Of a stretch of 64,000 nt of DNA, positions 1 through 9,066 are shown piece after piece. The first letter of the stretch is position 1, and the number at the start of each line of letters is the position of its first letter. Below the pieces are notes generated by a model. It saw nothing but the letters and a program-made list of their open reading frames with translations, was not told the origin of the DNA and ran no database searches. Made by a program: the position numbers and the translations under genes. The DNA comes from CAVSUZ01 sp963834715 (GTDB lineage Bacteria > Pseudomonadota > Alphaproteobacteria > Acetobacterales > Acetobacteraceae): contig CAWIDE010000003.1 of assembly GCA_963834715.1 (NCBI GenBank), positions 124,001 to 188,000 of the forward strand, given 5' to 3'.

Positions 1-1125
1 CAGAGCATGTGCCACCGGATGGTTGCTCGCCGCCCCCAGTGTTCCGGCCACGCGCAGCAACTCCGCCAATTCCACCCCCGGCTCAGCGCGAACCTCTGCC
101 TGATGCAACCGGCCGAACGTGACGGTGCCGGTCTTGTCCAACACCAGCGAGTTAGCCGTCGCCAGGTCCTCCAGAAACGCCGTGCCCTTCACCAGAATGC
201 CGTGCCGGCTTGCCACCGCGATCGCCGCCACCGAGGTCGCCGGCGCTGCCAGCACCAGAGCGCACGGACACGAGGCCACCAAAACCGCCAGCATCGCCGC
301 CACGCTCCCGGTTACGAACCACACACCCGCGGCGATCAGCAACACCAGGGTCATATACCGCCCGGCGTAGCGCTCCAGCAGCCGGGTTGCCGGCGGCTTC
401 GCCCGTTCCGCCGCTTGCATCAGCGCCAGCACGCGGCCCAGTGTGGTCTGTTCTCCGACCCGGGTGATTTCGACCAGCAGTTGCCCATCCAGATTGATCG
501 AGCCACCAAACGCCAATGCCCCCGGCTCGACCTCCACTGGCACCAATTCGCCCGTAATCGGCGCCGTATCCAGGCTGGATCGCCCGGCCCGCACCAAGCC
601 ATCGACGGGGATGCGCTCCCCCGCACGGAGTTCGATCAGATCACGCACCATCAACTCGTGCGCCGGTACCGTGACCGTGGTGCCGTCCGGCAGCCGTTTG
701 CGTACCTGCGCGCGGGTTAGCCGCGCGATGGCCTCGATTGCCTCCTGCGAGCCCAGCAACGATCGTTCCTCGATCACGTGCCCAATCGTCATCACCAGTG
801 GCAACAGCGCGGCAGTGATCAGGTCCCCGGCAGCCCACGCGGCCAGCATTGCCAGTGCAATCAGTTGGTCGGTAAGCCCGTGCAGGTTCGGCTGGCGAAG
901 GCTGCGCCAGGCCGCCCCCAGCGCGGGCACAGCGATGATTGCTGCGCTCACCCCGGCAACCAGTTCAGCCACTGCGCCCTGCTCCGGAGCAAACGCGCGC
1001 ATCGTCACCGACAGCAGCAGCAACCCGCCGGCAACCAGCCCCAGCGTCAGACGCGTCCCGATCTGGCGTCGCTCGATCCCGGTCAGCAGCCCGCCCGCCT
1101 CGACAGTCGCGGCGATCGCCGTCAC
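1..1125 (-). CDS. P1B-type heavy-metal-transporting ATPase, no HMA domain (3' end outside window)
   Basis: Inner-membrane ATP-driven metal exporter. In the 375 visible codons I see N-terminal transmembrane segments (about residues 26-110), the actuator TGE motif near 191-193, the transmembrane metal-site motif CPC at about 286-288, the phosphorylation motif DKTGT at about 330-334, and a P1B-type HP motif near 369. The CPC context (CPCALVLAAP) is closer to Zn/Cd/Pb exporters than to the usual copper form CPCALGLATP. There is no N-terminal HMA metal-binding domain; the protein begins about 25 residues before the first TM. The GTG start overlaps the stop of the upstream SPFH gene by 4 bases (GTGA), so translation is probably coupled. 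The ATP-binding half lies off the left edge. The family is seen directly; metal specificity is inferred. Confidence 0.9.
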   Translation of the reverse strand, partial: MTAIAATVEAGGLLTGIERRQIGTRLTLGLVAGGLLLLSVTMRAFAPEQGAVAELVAGVSAAIIAVPALGAAWRSLRQPNLHGLTDQLIALAMLAAWAAGDLITAALLPLVMTIGHVIEERSLLGSQEAIEAIARLTRAQVRKRLPDGTTVTVPAHELMVRDLIELRAGERIPVDGLVRAGRSSLDTAPITGELVPVEVEPGALAFGGSINLDGQLLVEITRVGEQTTLGRVLALMQAAERAKPPATRLLERYAGRYMTLVLLIAAGVWFVTGSVAAMLAVLVASCPCALVLAAPATSVAAIAVASRHGILVKGTAFLEDLATANSLVLDKTGTVTFGRLHQAEVRAEPGVELAELLRVAGTLGAASNHPVAHAL

Positions 1126-2165
1126 CGGCTGGTCCCTGGCAACACGAGTTCCGCCCCGCTCGACGGATCAAATCCCACTACCTGCTTCGCCCCGAGTAGC
1201 AGCGCGCCGACGCGATCGTAGTAAATCCGCGAGATCACGGCCTTCCCGGCCGGTGTCGCGGCCTGCGGTATCAGCGCCATGATCGGCGCGATCGCTGTCA
1301 CCGCCTGACTCCGGCGTTCATCCGCGGCCGCGGTCGCCGTCGTGAGGATGCGCTGCCGCTCTTGTGCCGCCGACTGGGCCGTCTTCTCGGCATAGTTGCG
1401 CGCCTGCGCAACGCTCTGCTCGGCAAGCTGGGTGACGGCCAGGATATGGTCGAAGGCATCGCGAGCCGTCTCCGGCAGGTTCGCGGCGAGATCGGCGCGG
1501 GTCACCCTGACACCCAGCCTCGCGCCCTCAGCCCCCAGCGCAGCAAGCCGGCAATTCACGGCCGTGACGAGCTCAAGCCGAAGCTGCTCTGGGGTCGGCG
1601 AGGCGCCGACGCCCTGCGCGGTTGAAGCCACCAGGATCGCGTCGATGCTGCGCGACGCGGCGACCTCCACCGCGCTCGCCACGACCAGCCGCTTGAGTGC
1701 CGGAGCTACGTGATCCCGCTCGATCAGATACGCCGCGGGATCCGAGATGCGGTACAGCACTGTCGCCTGCAGATGCGCCACGCCACCATCGCCGGCCAGC
1801 AGGAACCCGGCATTGCGCCGCGGGTCCGGGCTGAGCTGGTACCCGAGCCGCCTGCTGACCAGCACCGCGCCAGCATCGAAGCGCCCGATCCGCAAGGAAA
1901 ACTGGCTGTCGCCCGAGGGCAGCAGCACCACCTGCTCGATCGGCCGAGGCCACGCCAGCAGCAGCCCCGGTCCTTGTTCCCGCACCACTTGGCCCAGCCA
2001 CAGCACCACCGCCCACCTGTCCGGCGGCACCTGCCTGATGCCGGACACCATCCAGCACAGCGCCATCACTAGAACCGCCGCGAACAGAAACCGGAACCCG
2101 AGCCGCACCGACTGCGCCCAGGGGCCTTCCGGCATATCCGTCCGCCCTGGACTCAGCTCGTTCAT
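1122..2165 (-). CDS. SPFH/prohibitin-family membrane protein (HflK-like), third in SPFH operon
   Basis: A 347-residue protein with one N-terminal TM segment (about residues 23-43) followed by an SPFH (band 7) domain and an alanine- and glutamate-rich helical tail, the layout of HflK/HflC protease modulators. The C-terminal part has AEQSVAQARNYAEKTAQSA-type helical repeats, expected to form oligomeric coiled coil. Known family members assemble large membrane cages or microdomains and can modulate FtsH; whether that applies here is inference. The ATG overlaps the preceding SPFH gene by 4 bases (ATGA) and the stop overlaps the P1B ATPase start. It is more divergent from housekeeping HflK than its neighbour is from HflC, suggesting a specialised paralogue. 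Confidence 0.8.
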   Translation of the reverse strand: MNELSPGRTDMPEGPWAQSVRLGFRFLFAAVLVMALCWMVSGIRQVPPDRWAVVLWLGQVVREQGPGLLLAWPRPIEQVVLLPSGDSQFSLRIGRFDAGAVLVSRRLGYQLSPDPRRNAGFLLAGDGGVAHLQATVLYRISDPAAYLIERDHVAPALKRLVVASAVEVAASRSIDAILVASTAQGVGASPTPEQLRLELVTAVNCRLAALGAEGARLGVRVTRADLAANLPETARDAFDHILAVTQLAEQSVAQARNYAEKTAQSAAQERQRILTTATAAADERRSQAVTAIAPIMALIPQAATPAGKAVISRIYYDRVGALLLGAKQVVGFDPSSGAELVLPGTSR

Positions 2166-3181
2166 GGCGCGGTCTTGGCGGGTGCAGGTTCGTCCGGACC
2201 ATCGACCAGGGCCCGGAACGGCGCAGCATCGGTGCGCAGGATCAGCCGCGTGTTGCTGCTCACCACTTGGTCCAATGTGTCAAGCGAGCGTAGCGTCGTG
2301 TACAGCGCCGGGTCGCTCTGATACGTCTTGCCGTAGATATCCGCGGCTTCGACTTCGGCCCTGGCCTTGATTGCGGCGGCCCGGGCCTCGGCGTCGGCAA
2401 CCGCGATCCGGAAGTCCCGGTCGGCGCGGGAACGGATTTCACCGGCCTGCCGCTCGCCCTCGGCCATCCGTGCGGTCGCAACCGCAAGTCGGTCAGCCCG
2501 CATCCGCCCCACCGTCGCATCCAGCGCCTCAGGCGGCAGGGTGAGCCGTTCCAACCCCACCTGCCGGACGGCAATACCGTAGGTGCTCAGCACCTGGTCC
2601 CGCAGGTGCTGACGCAGCACCTGCTCGAACCGATCGAGCTGGAGCTTGGCGGGGTCCGTGTTCACCAAATCGGACAGCGCGAAGCCGCTGGCGGTCACCT
2701 CCAGTGCCGAGGCGACAAAGCTTCGCAATTGCTCTGCCGCGTTATCTGGCTGGTTCTGCACCGCCCGGAGGAATCGCCGCACGCTCGCCGGATCGCGCGG
2801 CACCTGCCAGGCGATATAGGCCTGCATCAGCACGCGCAAGCCGTCGCGCGTGCCGACATCCTGCAGCCCGCTCGAGGTGGTGCGCAGCCGCAGATCGACC
2901 GGGATTGTGTCGTCAATCGGTGCTGGCAGGCGCCAGATCAGGCCGGGCTCGGTGATAACCTTGACCGGATTGCCGAAACGCGTAATCACGACTGCATCGC
3001 CGGGCCCGATCAGCACGAGGCAGGCCGACAGCGCCAGCCCTACCACGATCACCGCGGCAATCGCGTATCGCAGCCCGAATAACGGGGTCCGTAGCGACGC
3101 GACCGGCCTGTCCTCGCTCTGCCGCTTTAGGGATGTGCGCTCGCCGGCACCTTCGTGCCTGTGGAAATCCTGCACCGACAT
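2162..3181 (-). CDS. SPFH/prohibitin-family membrane protein (HflC-like), second in SPFH operon
   Basis: A 339-residue protein with a cytoplasmic N-terminal stretch, one TM segment (about residues 37-60), then a clear band-7 domain beginning around GPGDAVVITRFG, and an alanine-rich helical region (SRADRDFRIAVADAEARAAA) ending in the HflC-type IYGKTYQSDPALY segment. This last piece is the most diagnostic HflC-like feature. It starts with an ATG that overlaps the stop of the upstream SPFH frame by one base and ends in a 4-base overlap with the next gene. HflC normally pairs with HflK and FtsH; here the partners are two other SPFH proteins and a metal ATPase, so a dedicated complex is more likely than the housekeeping HflKC pair. 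Confidence 0.85.
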   Translation of the reverse strand: MSVQDFHRHEGAGERTSLKRQSEDRPVASLRTPLFGLRYAIAAVIVVGLALSACLVLIGPGDAVVITRFGNPVKVITEPGLIWRLPAPIDDTIPVDLRLRTTSSGLQDVGTRDGLRVLMQAYIAWQVPRDPASVRRFLRAVQNQPDNAAEQLRSFVASALEVTASGFALSDLVNTDPAKLQLDRFEQVLRQHLRDQVLSTYGIAVRQVGLERLTLPPEALDATVGRMRADRLAVATARMAEGERQAGEIRSRADRDFRIAVADAEARAAAIKARAEVEAADIYGKTYQSDPALYTTLRSLDTLDQVVSSNTRLILRTDAAPFRALVDGPDEPAPAKTAP

Positions 3182-4960
3182 CAGTTCGGCTCCGATTGCG
3201 GGTGATGGGGCTGCGCAGGCTGTGGCAGCGTCTGACCTGGCGCCAGTGGCGGGCGAAGGTCGATGGTCGGCGCCGGTCCGCGGGCCAGCCGATGATCGAC
3301 AATCAGCAGCTCGGTATCGCCGAGCGCGCGCGTGAGGTCGCTAAACCAGCGTTCGAGCAGGAAGGCCTGTCCGCCCACCTGGTACGCCTGCTGGTCGCCG
3401 GCGAACAATGCTGCGTCGCCGCGGGCCTTCCCGAGAGTGGCCGCCGCCTTGCCTCGCGCCGCATCCAGCTCATAGGTGACAGTTTGCCGCGCCAGGCTGC
3501 GGCTGTCGGCGGCCTGCCCAGTCTGGTCCGCGACTGCGATCTCTGCCCTGATCCCCGCCGCCTGCACCGCGTGATAGGCACCAGCGGCTGCGGGCGGCGG
3601 GTGGATCGCCTCGATTACGACCGCGACCAGGTCGATGCCGCTGTGCAGTGCGTCCAGCCTCTGCTGCATCTGCTGTCGCAGCGTCGCCGCGAGGGTTTCC
3701 CGATCCGCGGCCAACAGGACCCCCAGGCTGCGATTCGCGAAGTTTCGCAGCAAAATCTGACGGGAAACGAAGCGGACGAGCAGGCCTGGATCGGCGTCGT
3801 TGGCCACCGCCTGCAGCGCCGCTTCATCCGAGAGGCCGATGCGCCAAATCAACCGCAGATCGACATCCACGATCTGGAATCCCTGCTGCCCGGCTTCTTC
3901 GCTGGCGATCAGATAAGTCGTTTCGCCGGGGTGCGTGCCGTCCCAAAGCCGATCGTCACTGACGGGCGGTTCATCTTCGGCGCCGACGACCTGGGTGACA
4001 CGTGTCGGCACCGGTTCGAACGACGCCGGGACGTCGTGCAGTACGCCGAATTCCACTGGCCGGAAGATGCCGTATGGCCAGGGTAGATGCAGATGCAGGC
4101 CGGGTCCCAGCACCGCGACCGGCACACCGAGCCGCTCATACACCCCGCGCTGGTCCATCCGCAGCGCCGTCAGCCCGGTCACGCCCCAGGCGAGGACGGC
4201 GATTCCCGAATGCGATCGGAACGGCCGCCCGGGCAGCGAACCCGAGCGCCCAGCTTCGCTGCAGATCGATACCGACCTGCCGCTCCAGCACAGCGTTCAG
4301 TCCGAATAGGTTGGGCCGTACCGGCTGGATCGCTCGCGCCAGAACGCTGCACGCAATGGGGCGCAGGTCCTCGACCGGCGGCGGCGGTGTGAAGGCCGTG
4401 GCGAAGCTGCGCAGCAGCAGCTCGATCGAGACTAGCAGCACCAGAATGCCGACCGCCTGCTCGATCGCGCCGGGCCAAGCGAAATCGGCGGCCAGAAGGA
4501 ATTCGGTGATCCCCACCCCCAGCAGAGCGACCAAGGGGACGCGCAGCATGAACGCGAGCTCCCACGCTGCCCTGCCGGCAAACGTCCGTTCCAGCACCAG
4601 CACTGGGAAGGCGCCAAGCACCAGGATGAAGCCACTGACGAGGCGCATATCGTGGCCGAGCAATACCGGTTCCGCGCGCCAGGCCAGCACGCATGCGCAG
4701 CTGGCCAGCAAGGCTAACACGGCGTTGACCACGGGCTGCATCCATGCGGCCACCCGGCCCGCGTTTGGGTCGTGGTGCCTACGCTCGTGCGCGCGCGCGA
4801 CCAGCCCGGCGCAGAACAAACCATCCGCTGCGATGATCAATGATGCGGCAGCAAAAGCAGTGGCAGCCGGCAACGGGTAGCGAAGCCGAATCGCGGCCGG
4901 ATCAATCGCCGACGCCGCAACCAGCCACACGCCTAGCACGCCGAATATTGCTCCGCACAA
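3181..4960 (-). pseudogene. Polytopic membrane domain fused to SPFH (HflK-like) domain; interrupted by one apparent 1-base frameshift
   Basis: Two overlapping frames join into one protein of about 592 residues. Frame one (4960 to about 4206) gives six hydrophobic segments. It then runs into the motif VRPNLFGLNAVLERQVGIDL and a seventh segment that is cut in mid-helix. Frame two continues that helix (IAVLAWGVTGLTAL) and then a full SPFH domain to the stop at 3183-3181. The shift lies in the run around 4203-4208, where one base too many separates the frames. Frame two alone has an ATG at 4182, but that start would lack most of the last TM. The first codon I can find in frame is TTG at 4960; the true start is uncertain. 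It could be a sequencing indel, a real mutation or recoding. It heads the SPFH/P-type ATPase operon. Confidence 0.7.
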
Positions 4961-5935
4961 TAGCAGCTTCGTGAAAGGCTTTGGAGGTGGCGAGGGAATT
5001 TGACGCCTCCCGGCTCAGACCGCCCGACCGTGTCGCGCATCTGGCCCGGGCGGGCTCGCGAAGGCCAGGATGCGCTGCAACGTGTCCAAATCGTGCGGAT
5101 TATCGAGCGGCAGGAGCAGCCGGTACCGTCTTCCTCTGCAGGTGGGACAAACCGAGCGTGTGGCTCTCCGGTCCGAGTGAATAAGCTGTTTCAGGGCAAT
5201 ACGCTGCCGAAATGATACCATCGAGGTTAACTCACTACGCCGCAGTTAAACACGGCCAGCCGCTGCGGGAAAGAAGCAGCACCCCGATAGTACCGCGCTG
5301 TGAACCCAGCCGTTTCCGAACGCAGCCGCATCTTGCTTCGGGCTGTAATCTAGCTCGCTCAGAACTAGCGATCCTCGAGTACATCCTGTGAACTGCCAAG
5401 GGGCGGAGCTGCTGTTAGTGACGGATGGATTGGTGGGCCCGTGCGTCACTGCAGGCTCACTTCATGCAGCACAGTAGGCTGGACGCTGATCCCGCCGGGG
5501 TTGAAGGGCCCGCTTTTGCCGGTCTAGGCTTAGGTAAGCCTAAGCCCATCGGGACACGGGACAGGTGACACCACCAGCAGAAGCCAAAACCAGACTGCGG
5601 GCTCCCGCCTGCACCCCTCTGCACCACAGACGCGCCAACCTTATGCTTACGAGGCTGATATACTCGGGCCGAAAGCGTAGCAGGAGCCAATGTCGAACGC
5701 TAGCGCGGCGAAACTGCTTAGGTGCGGCCCAGGGGTGTGGGGTGTCCGTCTTGGTCATCCGTCTCTAATAACACGTCGTCCATCCGGTACGGCCTGCAAG
5801 GGCGGCGCCATTCCCGGACCTACCGGGTGATGCAACTGCCGCGCATGCCGGCAAGGAACTTTTGACAACCTGGAGGGATGCGACCCTCGCATCATCGGGC
5901 TCTGCACCAGCCTGTGCCGTCCTTTCGTGCCCGCC
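4961..5935. other. Gap between the SPFH operon and the rhamnose operon; no recognisable gene
   Basis: About 975 bases with no recognised coding region. A short minus-strand frame (5221 to 5015, 68 residues, one CPTC motif) lies in the same frame as the polytopic SPFH gene but is closed by a stop and has no ribosome binding site, so I do not call it. The region holds a perfect hairpin at 5527-5546. It should contain the promoter of the SPFH operon near 4960-5040 and the 3' untranslated end of the rhamnose operon, but I cannot point to convincing elements. Confidence 0.4.
5527..5546. repeat. Perfect 8-bp hairpin with 4-base loop
   Basis: GGCTTAGG, loop TAAG, CCTAAGCC. There is no T-tract after it, and it stands about 390 bases from the end of the rhamnose operon, so it is not an obvious intrinsic terminator. 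It may be a protein-binding palindrome or a remnant of a mobile repeat. Confidence 0.4.
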
Positions 5936-6685
5936 TCAGTAGGTTGCACGGCCTCCAGAGGCGTCGAACACACCGCCAGTCGTAAACGCGCACTCTTCAC
6001 TCGCCAGCCAGCAGATCAGTGCGACGACCTCCTCGACTGTGCCAAACCGGCCCATCGGGATCTTCGAAAGCATGAAGTCGATGTGTTCCTGGCTCATCTG
6101 GTCAAAGATGGGCGTCCGCACGGCTGCCGGAGTAACCGAGTTGACAGTAATATTCGTCTTCGCCAATTCCTTTCCAAGAGACTTTGTCAAGCCAATCACC
6201 GCCGCCTTCGACGCGCTGTAGGCGGAGGCATTCGGGTTGCCTTCCTTCCCCGCTATAGAGGCGATGTTGACGATGCGACCGTAATGGCCTTTCACCATGT
6301 ATGGAACGACGGCGCGGTTGCTGTAGAATACGCCGTTTATATTCACGTCCATGACACGCCGCCATTGCTCGACAGGATAATCCCAGAGCACCGCGTTCGG
6401 CCCGGTGATCCCGGCGCTGGTAATCAGGATGTCGATTCCGCCCAGTCGCTCGGCACTGCCTTTTGCCGCACGCTCGACGTCCTCCCAGTTCGCGACATCC
6501 ACCCTGATGCTGAAAGACTTTTCACCTAGTTGCGCAACCGCTTGGTCAAGCGCGTGCTGGTCGATATCCCACAAGCAAACGGCCGCACCTTCCGCAATCA
6601 GCCGCCTGGCCGCGCCAAGCCCGATGCCCGAAGCGCCGCCGGTGATTACGGCCCGGCGTCCGGTAAAACGATCCCTATAGCTCAT
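5936..6685 (-). CDS. SDR-family dehydrogenase, probable L-rhamnose pathway enzyme
   Basis: A 249-residue classical short-chain dehydrogenase. The NAD(P) motif TGGASGIG lies near residues 16-23, NIASIAG and the YSASK catalytic Tyr/Lys follow, and the chain ends in GGRATY. It is the last gene of the rhamnose operon, 40 bases after the mutarotase gene. In the non-phosphorylating rhamnose route SDR enzymes act either as L-rhamnose 1-dehydrogenase or as 2-keto-3-deoxy-L-rhamnonate 4-dehydrogenase. I cannot separate these from sequence alone, though the position beside the rhamnonate dehydratase fits both. Enzyme class is certain; substrate is inferred. Confidence 0.85.
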   Translation of the reverse strand: MSYRDRFTGRRAVITGGASGIGLGAARRLIAEGAAVCLWDIDQHALDQAVAQLGEKSFSIRVDVANWEDVERAAKGSAERLGGIDILITSAGITGPNAVLWDYPVEQWRRVMDVNINGVFYSNRAVVPYMVKGHYGRIVNIASIAGKEGNPNASAYSASKAAVIGLTKSLGKELAKTNITVNSVTPAAVRTPIFDQMSQEHIDFMLSKIPMGRFGTVEEVVALICWLASEECAFTTGGVFDASGGRATY

Positions 6686-6725
6686 GACACCTCACTTTCA
6701 GCCGCACGCCAACAGTGCCAACCGG

Positions 6726-7040
6726 TCACGGCAGATGGAACACACGGCGCAGCGCCACAGATACGGGGGAACCATCCGGATTGGTCGCCATAATGTCGGC
6801 CATATGGGCCCACCAGCGACGCATCGCTTCGTGCGCAGGAAGTTGGTCCATCCGGTGCCCCTCCGCGCGCCGCAGCACCGCAAACAGCGAGCCGTCAAAC
6901 TCGTCGAGGAAAATACTGTAATCACTGATACCGGTTTCCTTGAGCAAGGAGACGAGTTCGGGCCAGATCGCATCATGCCGCCGCTCATATTCGGCCGCCT
7001 GGCCGGGATTGAGCTGCATGCGGAAGGCAATCTGCTCCAT
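6726..7040 (-). CDS. rhaM: L-rhamnose mutarotase
   Basis: A 104-residue protein of the RhaM/RhaU family, which interconverts alpha and beta anomers of L-rhamnose in the cytoplasm. Typical family features are visible: the opening MEQIAFRMQLNPGQ, the YERRHDAIWPEL segment containing the conserved His, and the WWAHMADIM motif near residue 75. Length is normal for the family. It is one base from the stop-to-start junction with the upstream permease gene and shares the operon with all transport genes, matching the rhaSTPQU order known from rhizobia. Confidence 0.93.
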   Translation of the reverse strand: MEQIAFRMQLNPGQAAEYERRHDAIWPELVSLLKETGISDYSIFLDEFDGSLFAVLRRAEGHRMDQLPAHEAMRRWWAHMADIMATNPDGSPVSVALRRVFHLP

Positions 7041-7041
7041 C

Positions 7042-8067
7042 TCAGGCGGTCCGCCGCGACGCCGGTATCAGCTTGCGGACGATGATCGGCAACGCGATGG
7101 CGACAATCAGCAGAATCCCGATCAGCACTGTTATCTCGATCCCCGGCATGTTGACCAACCCCATGCCGTAAGTCAGGAAGCCCATGACGAAAGCAGCGAT
7201 GAACACGCCCGGAATGGTTCCTGAACCGCCGTTGATATTGACGCCCCCAAGCACGACCATGGTTATGATATCAAGCTCCCAGGCAGTCGCGATATTGGGC
7301 CGGGTGCTGCCGAGCCGGGAAGTCAGTAGCACCGAGGCGAGGCCAGAGAAGAAACCGACCATCATGAACAGAACCATTCTGTAACGCTGAACGTCAACCC
7401 CCGAGAACAGCGCCGCGGTCGGGTTGTTGCCAATAGCATAAACCCGCCGGCCGAAACTCGTTCGATGCAGCAGCAGACCGAACGCGATGGTCAGGACAAC
7501 GAACAGGCAGAACTCAAACGACAACACCCACACCACATAGCCCTGGCCAAAATAGGCGAAAGCGTCAGGATAGGTGTTGTACGCCTTCTCGCCAAGAACA
7601 ATATACGAAATCCCACGAAACAGACTCATGGTTCCGATTGTCACGATGATTGACGGGGCGCCAAAAAACGTCACCACCCAACCATTGAACACCCCGCAGA
7701 GAAGCCCGACCAGTGGGCCGATAATGAACAGGACCGCCACCGGTGCCCCCGCCACCGCTGCCGCCCCCATGGCCGTCGAAGCCAGCGCAATGATCGAAGC
7801 GACCGAAAGATCGATATCCCCCGCGATGATGAGCAGGGTCATCGGCAGGGCTACGATGCCTTCTTCGGTGAAGTTGAACGTCGCATCGGAGATGTTGTTC
7901 CAGCTAAGAAAGTATGGCGAGAGCCGGACATTCATCAACACGACGAGGCTCAGGAGAACCAGCAGCAACACCTCCCAGCGAAGCATCAGGTCGGAGGTGC
8001 GCCAAGGCAGTCGGTCCGGAACCGCCGCCCGCGAGAAGGGCCCGAGGTTCAAGGCTTGATCGGACAT
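7042..8067 (-). CDS. rhaQ: Rhamnose ABC transporter permease (RhaQ-type)
   Basis: A 341-residue inner-membrane permease of the ribose/rhamnose (RbsC-like, BPD_transp_2) type with about nine hydrophobic segments. Recognisable family motifs include IVALPMTLLIIAGDIDLSV near residues 70-90 and GGVNINGGSGT near residue 275, the loop contacting the ATPase. It follows the second permease gene with a 15-base gap. The ATG at 8067 is followed by a hydrophilic N-terminus before the first TM, as in other RhaQ proteins. Two different permeases in one operon fit a heterodimeric sugar channel. Confidence 0.9.
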   Translation of the reverse strand: MSDQALNLGPFSRAAVPDRLPWRTSDLMLRWEVLLLVLLSLVVLMNVRLSPYFLSWNNISDATFNFTEEGIVALPMTLLIIAGDIDLSVASIIALASTAMGAAAVAGAPVAVLFIIGPLVGLLCGVFNGWVVTFFGAPSIIVTIGTMSLFRGISYIVLGEKAYNTYPDAFAYFGQGYVVWVLSFEFCLFVVLTIAFGLLLHRTSFGRRVYAIGNNPTAALFSGVDVQRYRMVLFMMVGFFSGLASVLLTSRLGSTRPNIATAWELDIITMVVLGGVNINGGSGTIPGVFIAAFVMGFLTYGMGLVNMPGIEITVLIGILLIVAIALPIIVRKLIPASRRTA

Positions 8068-8082
8068 AAGCCTGCCCTCCCC

Positions 8083-9066
8083 CTAGCCCGCTGGCGCCGG
8101 GCGCAGGATGCGGCGGCCCGGGCGTCGTTCGCTGCGTGCGTTCAGGATCACCGCAACAACGATAACCAATCCCGAAATACCCATCTGCCAAAACGGCGAG
8201 ATCCCAACAGTTGGGAGTGCGTTCTTAACCACGCCCAGAAACAGCGCCCCCAGCACACAGCCGATCACCGTACCGATGCCACCGGCGATGCTGACCCCAC
8301 CGATCACGCAGGCGGCGATCACCTGCAGCTCAAAGCCAAGCGCCGTGTCCACATACGCGACAGCATAGCGCGCCACCCACAGATATCCGCATAGGCCCGC
8401 GAGCGTCCCCGAGATGCAGAATGCCAGGAACTGCTCCCGGCCTGGATCAATGCCGGTGTACACTGCAGCACGTGGATTGCCGCCAGTCGCATAGAACTTC
8501 CTGCCGAAGCGCGTATGGGCAAGCACGAACCACACGCCAAGCCCGATCACGACCGCAATCCAGGAGAACAAGTCAAGGCCAAAGGTCATGCGCGGGAAGC
8601 CCAGGAACGTATGGCTCATTTCGTTACTGTTCACCCAGGCCCCGCCGCGCAATGGAAAGATAACGCCGCGATAGATGCTGAGTGTCCCGAGTGTTACTAC
8701 GATCGACGGAATGCCGACCCGCCACACAAGCACACCATTCAGCGCGCCGAGTCCTAGTCCGAGCAGCGCAGCAAGCAACAGGAACACAATCCCCGGCGGA
8801 TGCGGCGCACTGACCGATAACATTGCCATCAGCATGCCCGTGAGCGCCAGGTTGGCCGCAACCGAGAGGTCAATGGCCCCGCTCAGGATGACAAACATCT
8901 CCCCCAAAGCCAGAATGATCAGGGGTGAGGTATCGCTGAATACCTGCTTCAGACTTCCGGGCGTGACAAATACCGGCGCCTTGACGCCGACCAGAAGGAT
9001 CAGCGCTACGACTATCGCGGCGAGCGCCGTTTCGCGCCGGCGCAGAAAGATGCCGGCCTGCATCAC
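8083..9066 (-). CDS. rhaP: Rhamnose ABC transporter permease (RhaP-type)
   Basis: A 327-residue membrane permease paralogous to the next gene, with the same FVILSGAIDLSV and GGVSIAGGIGT motifs. It begins GTG-ATG: the GTG at 9066 overlaps the ATPase stop by four bases (GTGA), and the ATG at 9063 would overlap by one, so either start is translationally coupled. The C-terminus is basic (SERRPGRRILRPAPAG). Together with RhaQ it should form the transmembrane channel of the sugar importer. Confidence 0.9.
   Translation of the reverse strand: MMQAGIFLRRRETALAAIVVALILLVGVKAPVFVTPGSLKQVFSDTSPLIILALGEMFVILSGAIDLSVAANLALTGMLMAMLSVSAPHPPGIVFLLLAALLGLGLGALNGVLVWRVGIPSIVVTLGTLSIYRGVIFPLRGGAWVNSNEMSHTFLGFPRMTFGLDLFSWIAVVIGLGVWFVLAHTRFGRKFYATGGNPRAAVYTGIDPGREQFLAFCISGTLAGLCGYLWVARYAVAYVDTALGFELQVIAACVIGGVSIAGGIGTVIGCVLGALFLGVVKNALPTVGISPFWQMGISGLVIVVAVILNARSERRPGRRILRPAPAG

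Noticed and set aside
443..1282. 279-residue plus-strand open frame
   Set aside because: Antisense to the P1B ATPase, which has all its family motifs on the minus strand.
4002..4880. 292-residue plus-strand open frame
   Set aside because: Antisense to the polytopic SPFH gene; arginine/serine/alanine-rich with no domain.
5015..5221. 68-residue minus-strand frame with a CPTC motif
   Set aside because: No ribosome site, no second Cys pair and no recognisable fold; not enough support for a gene.
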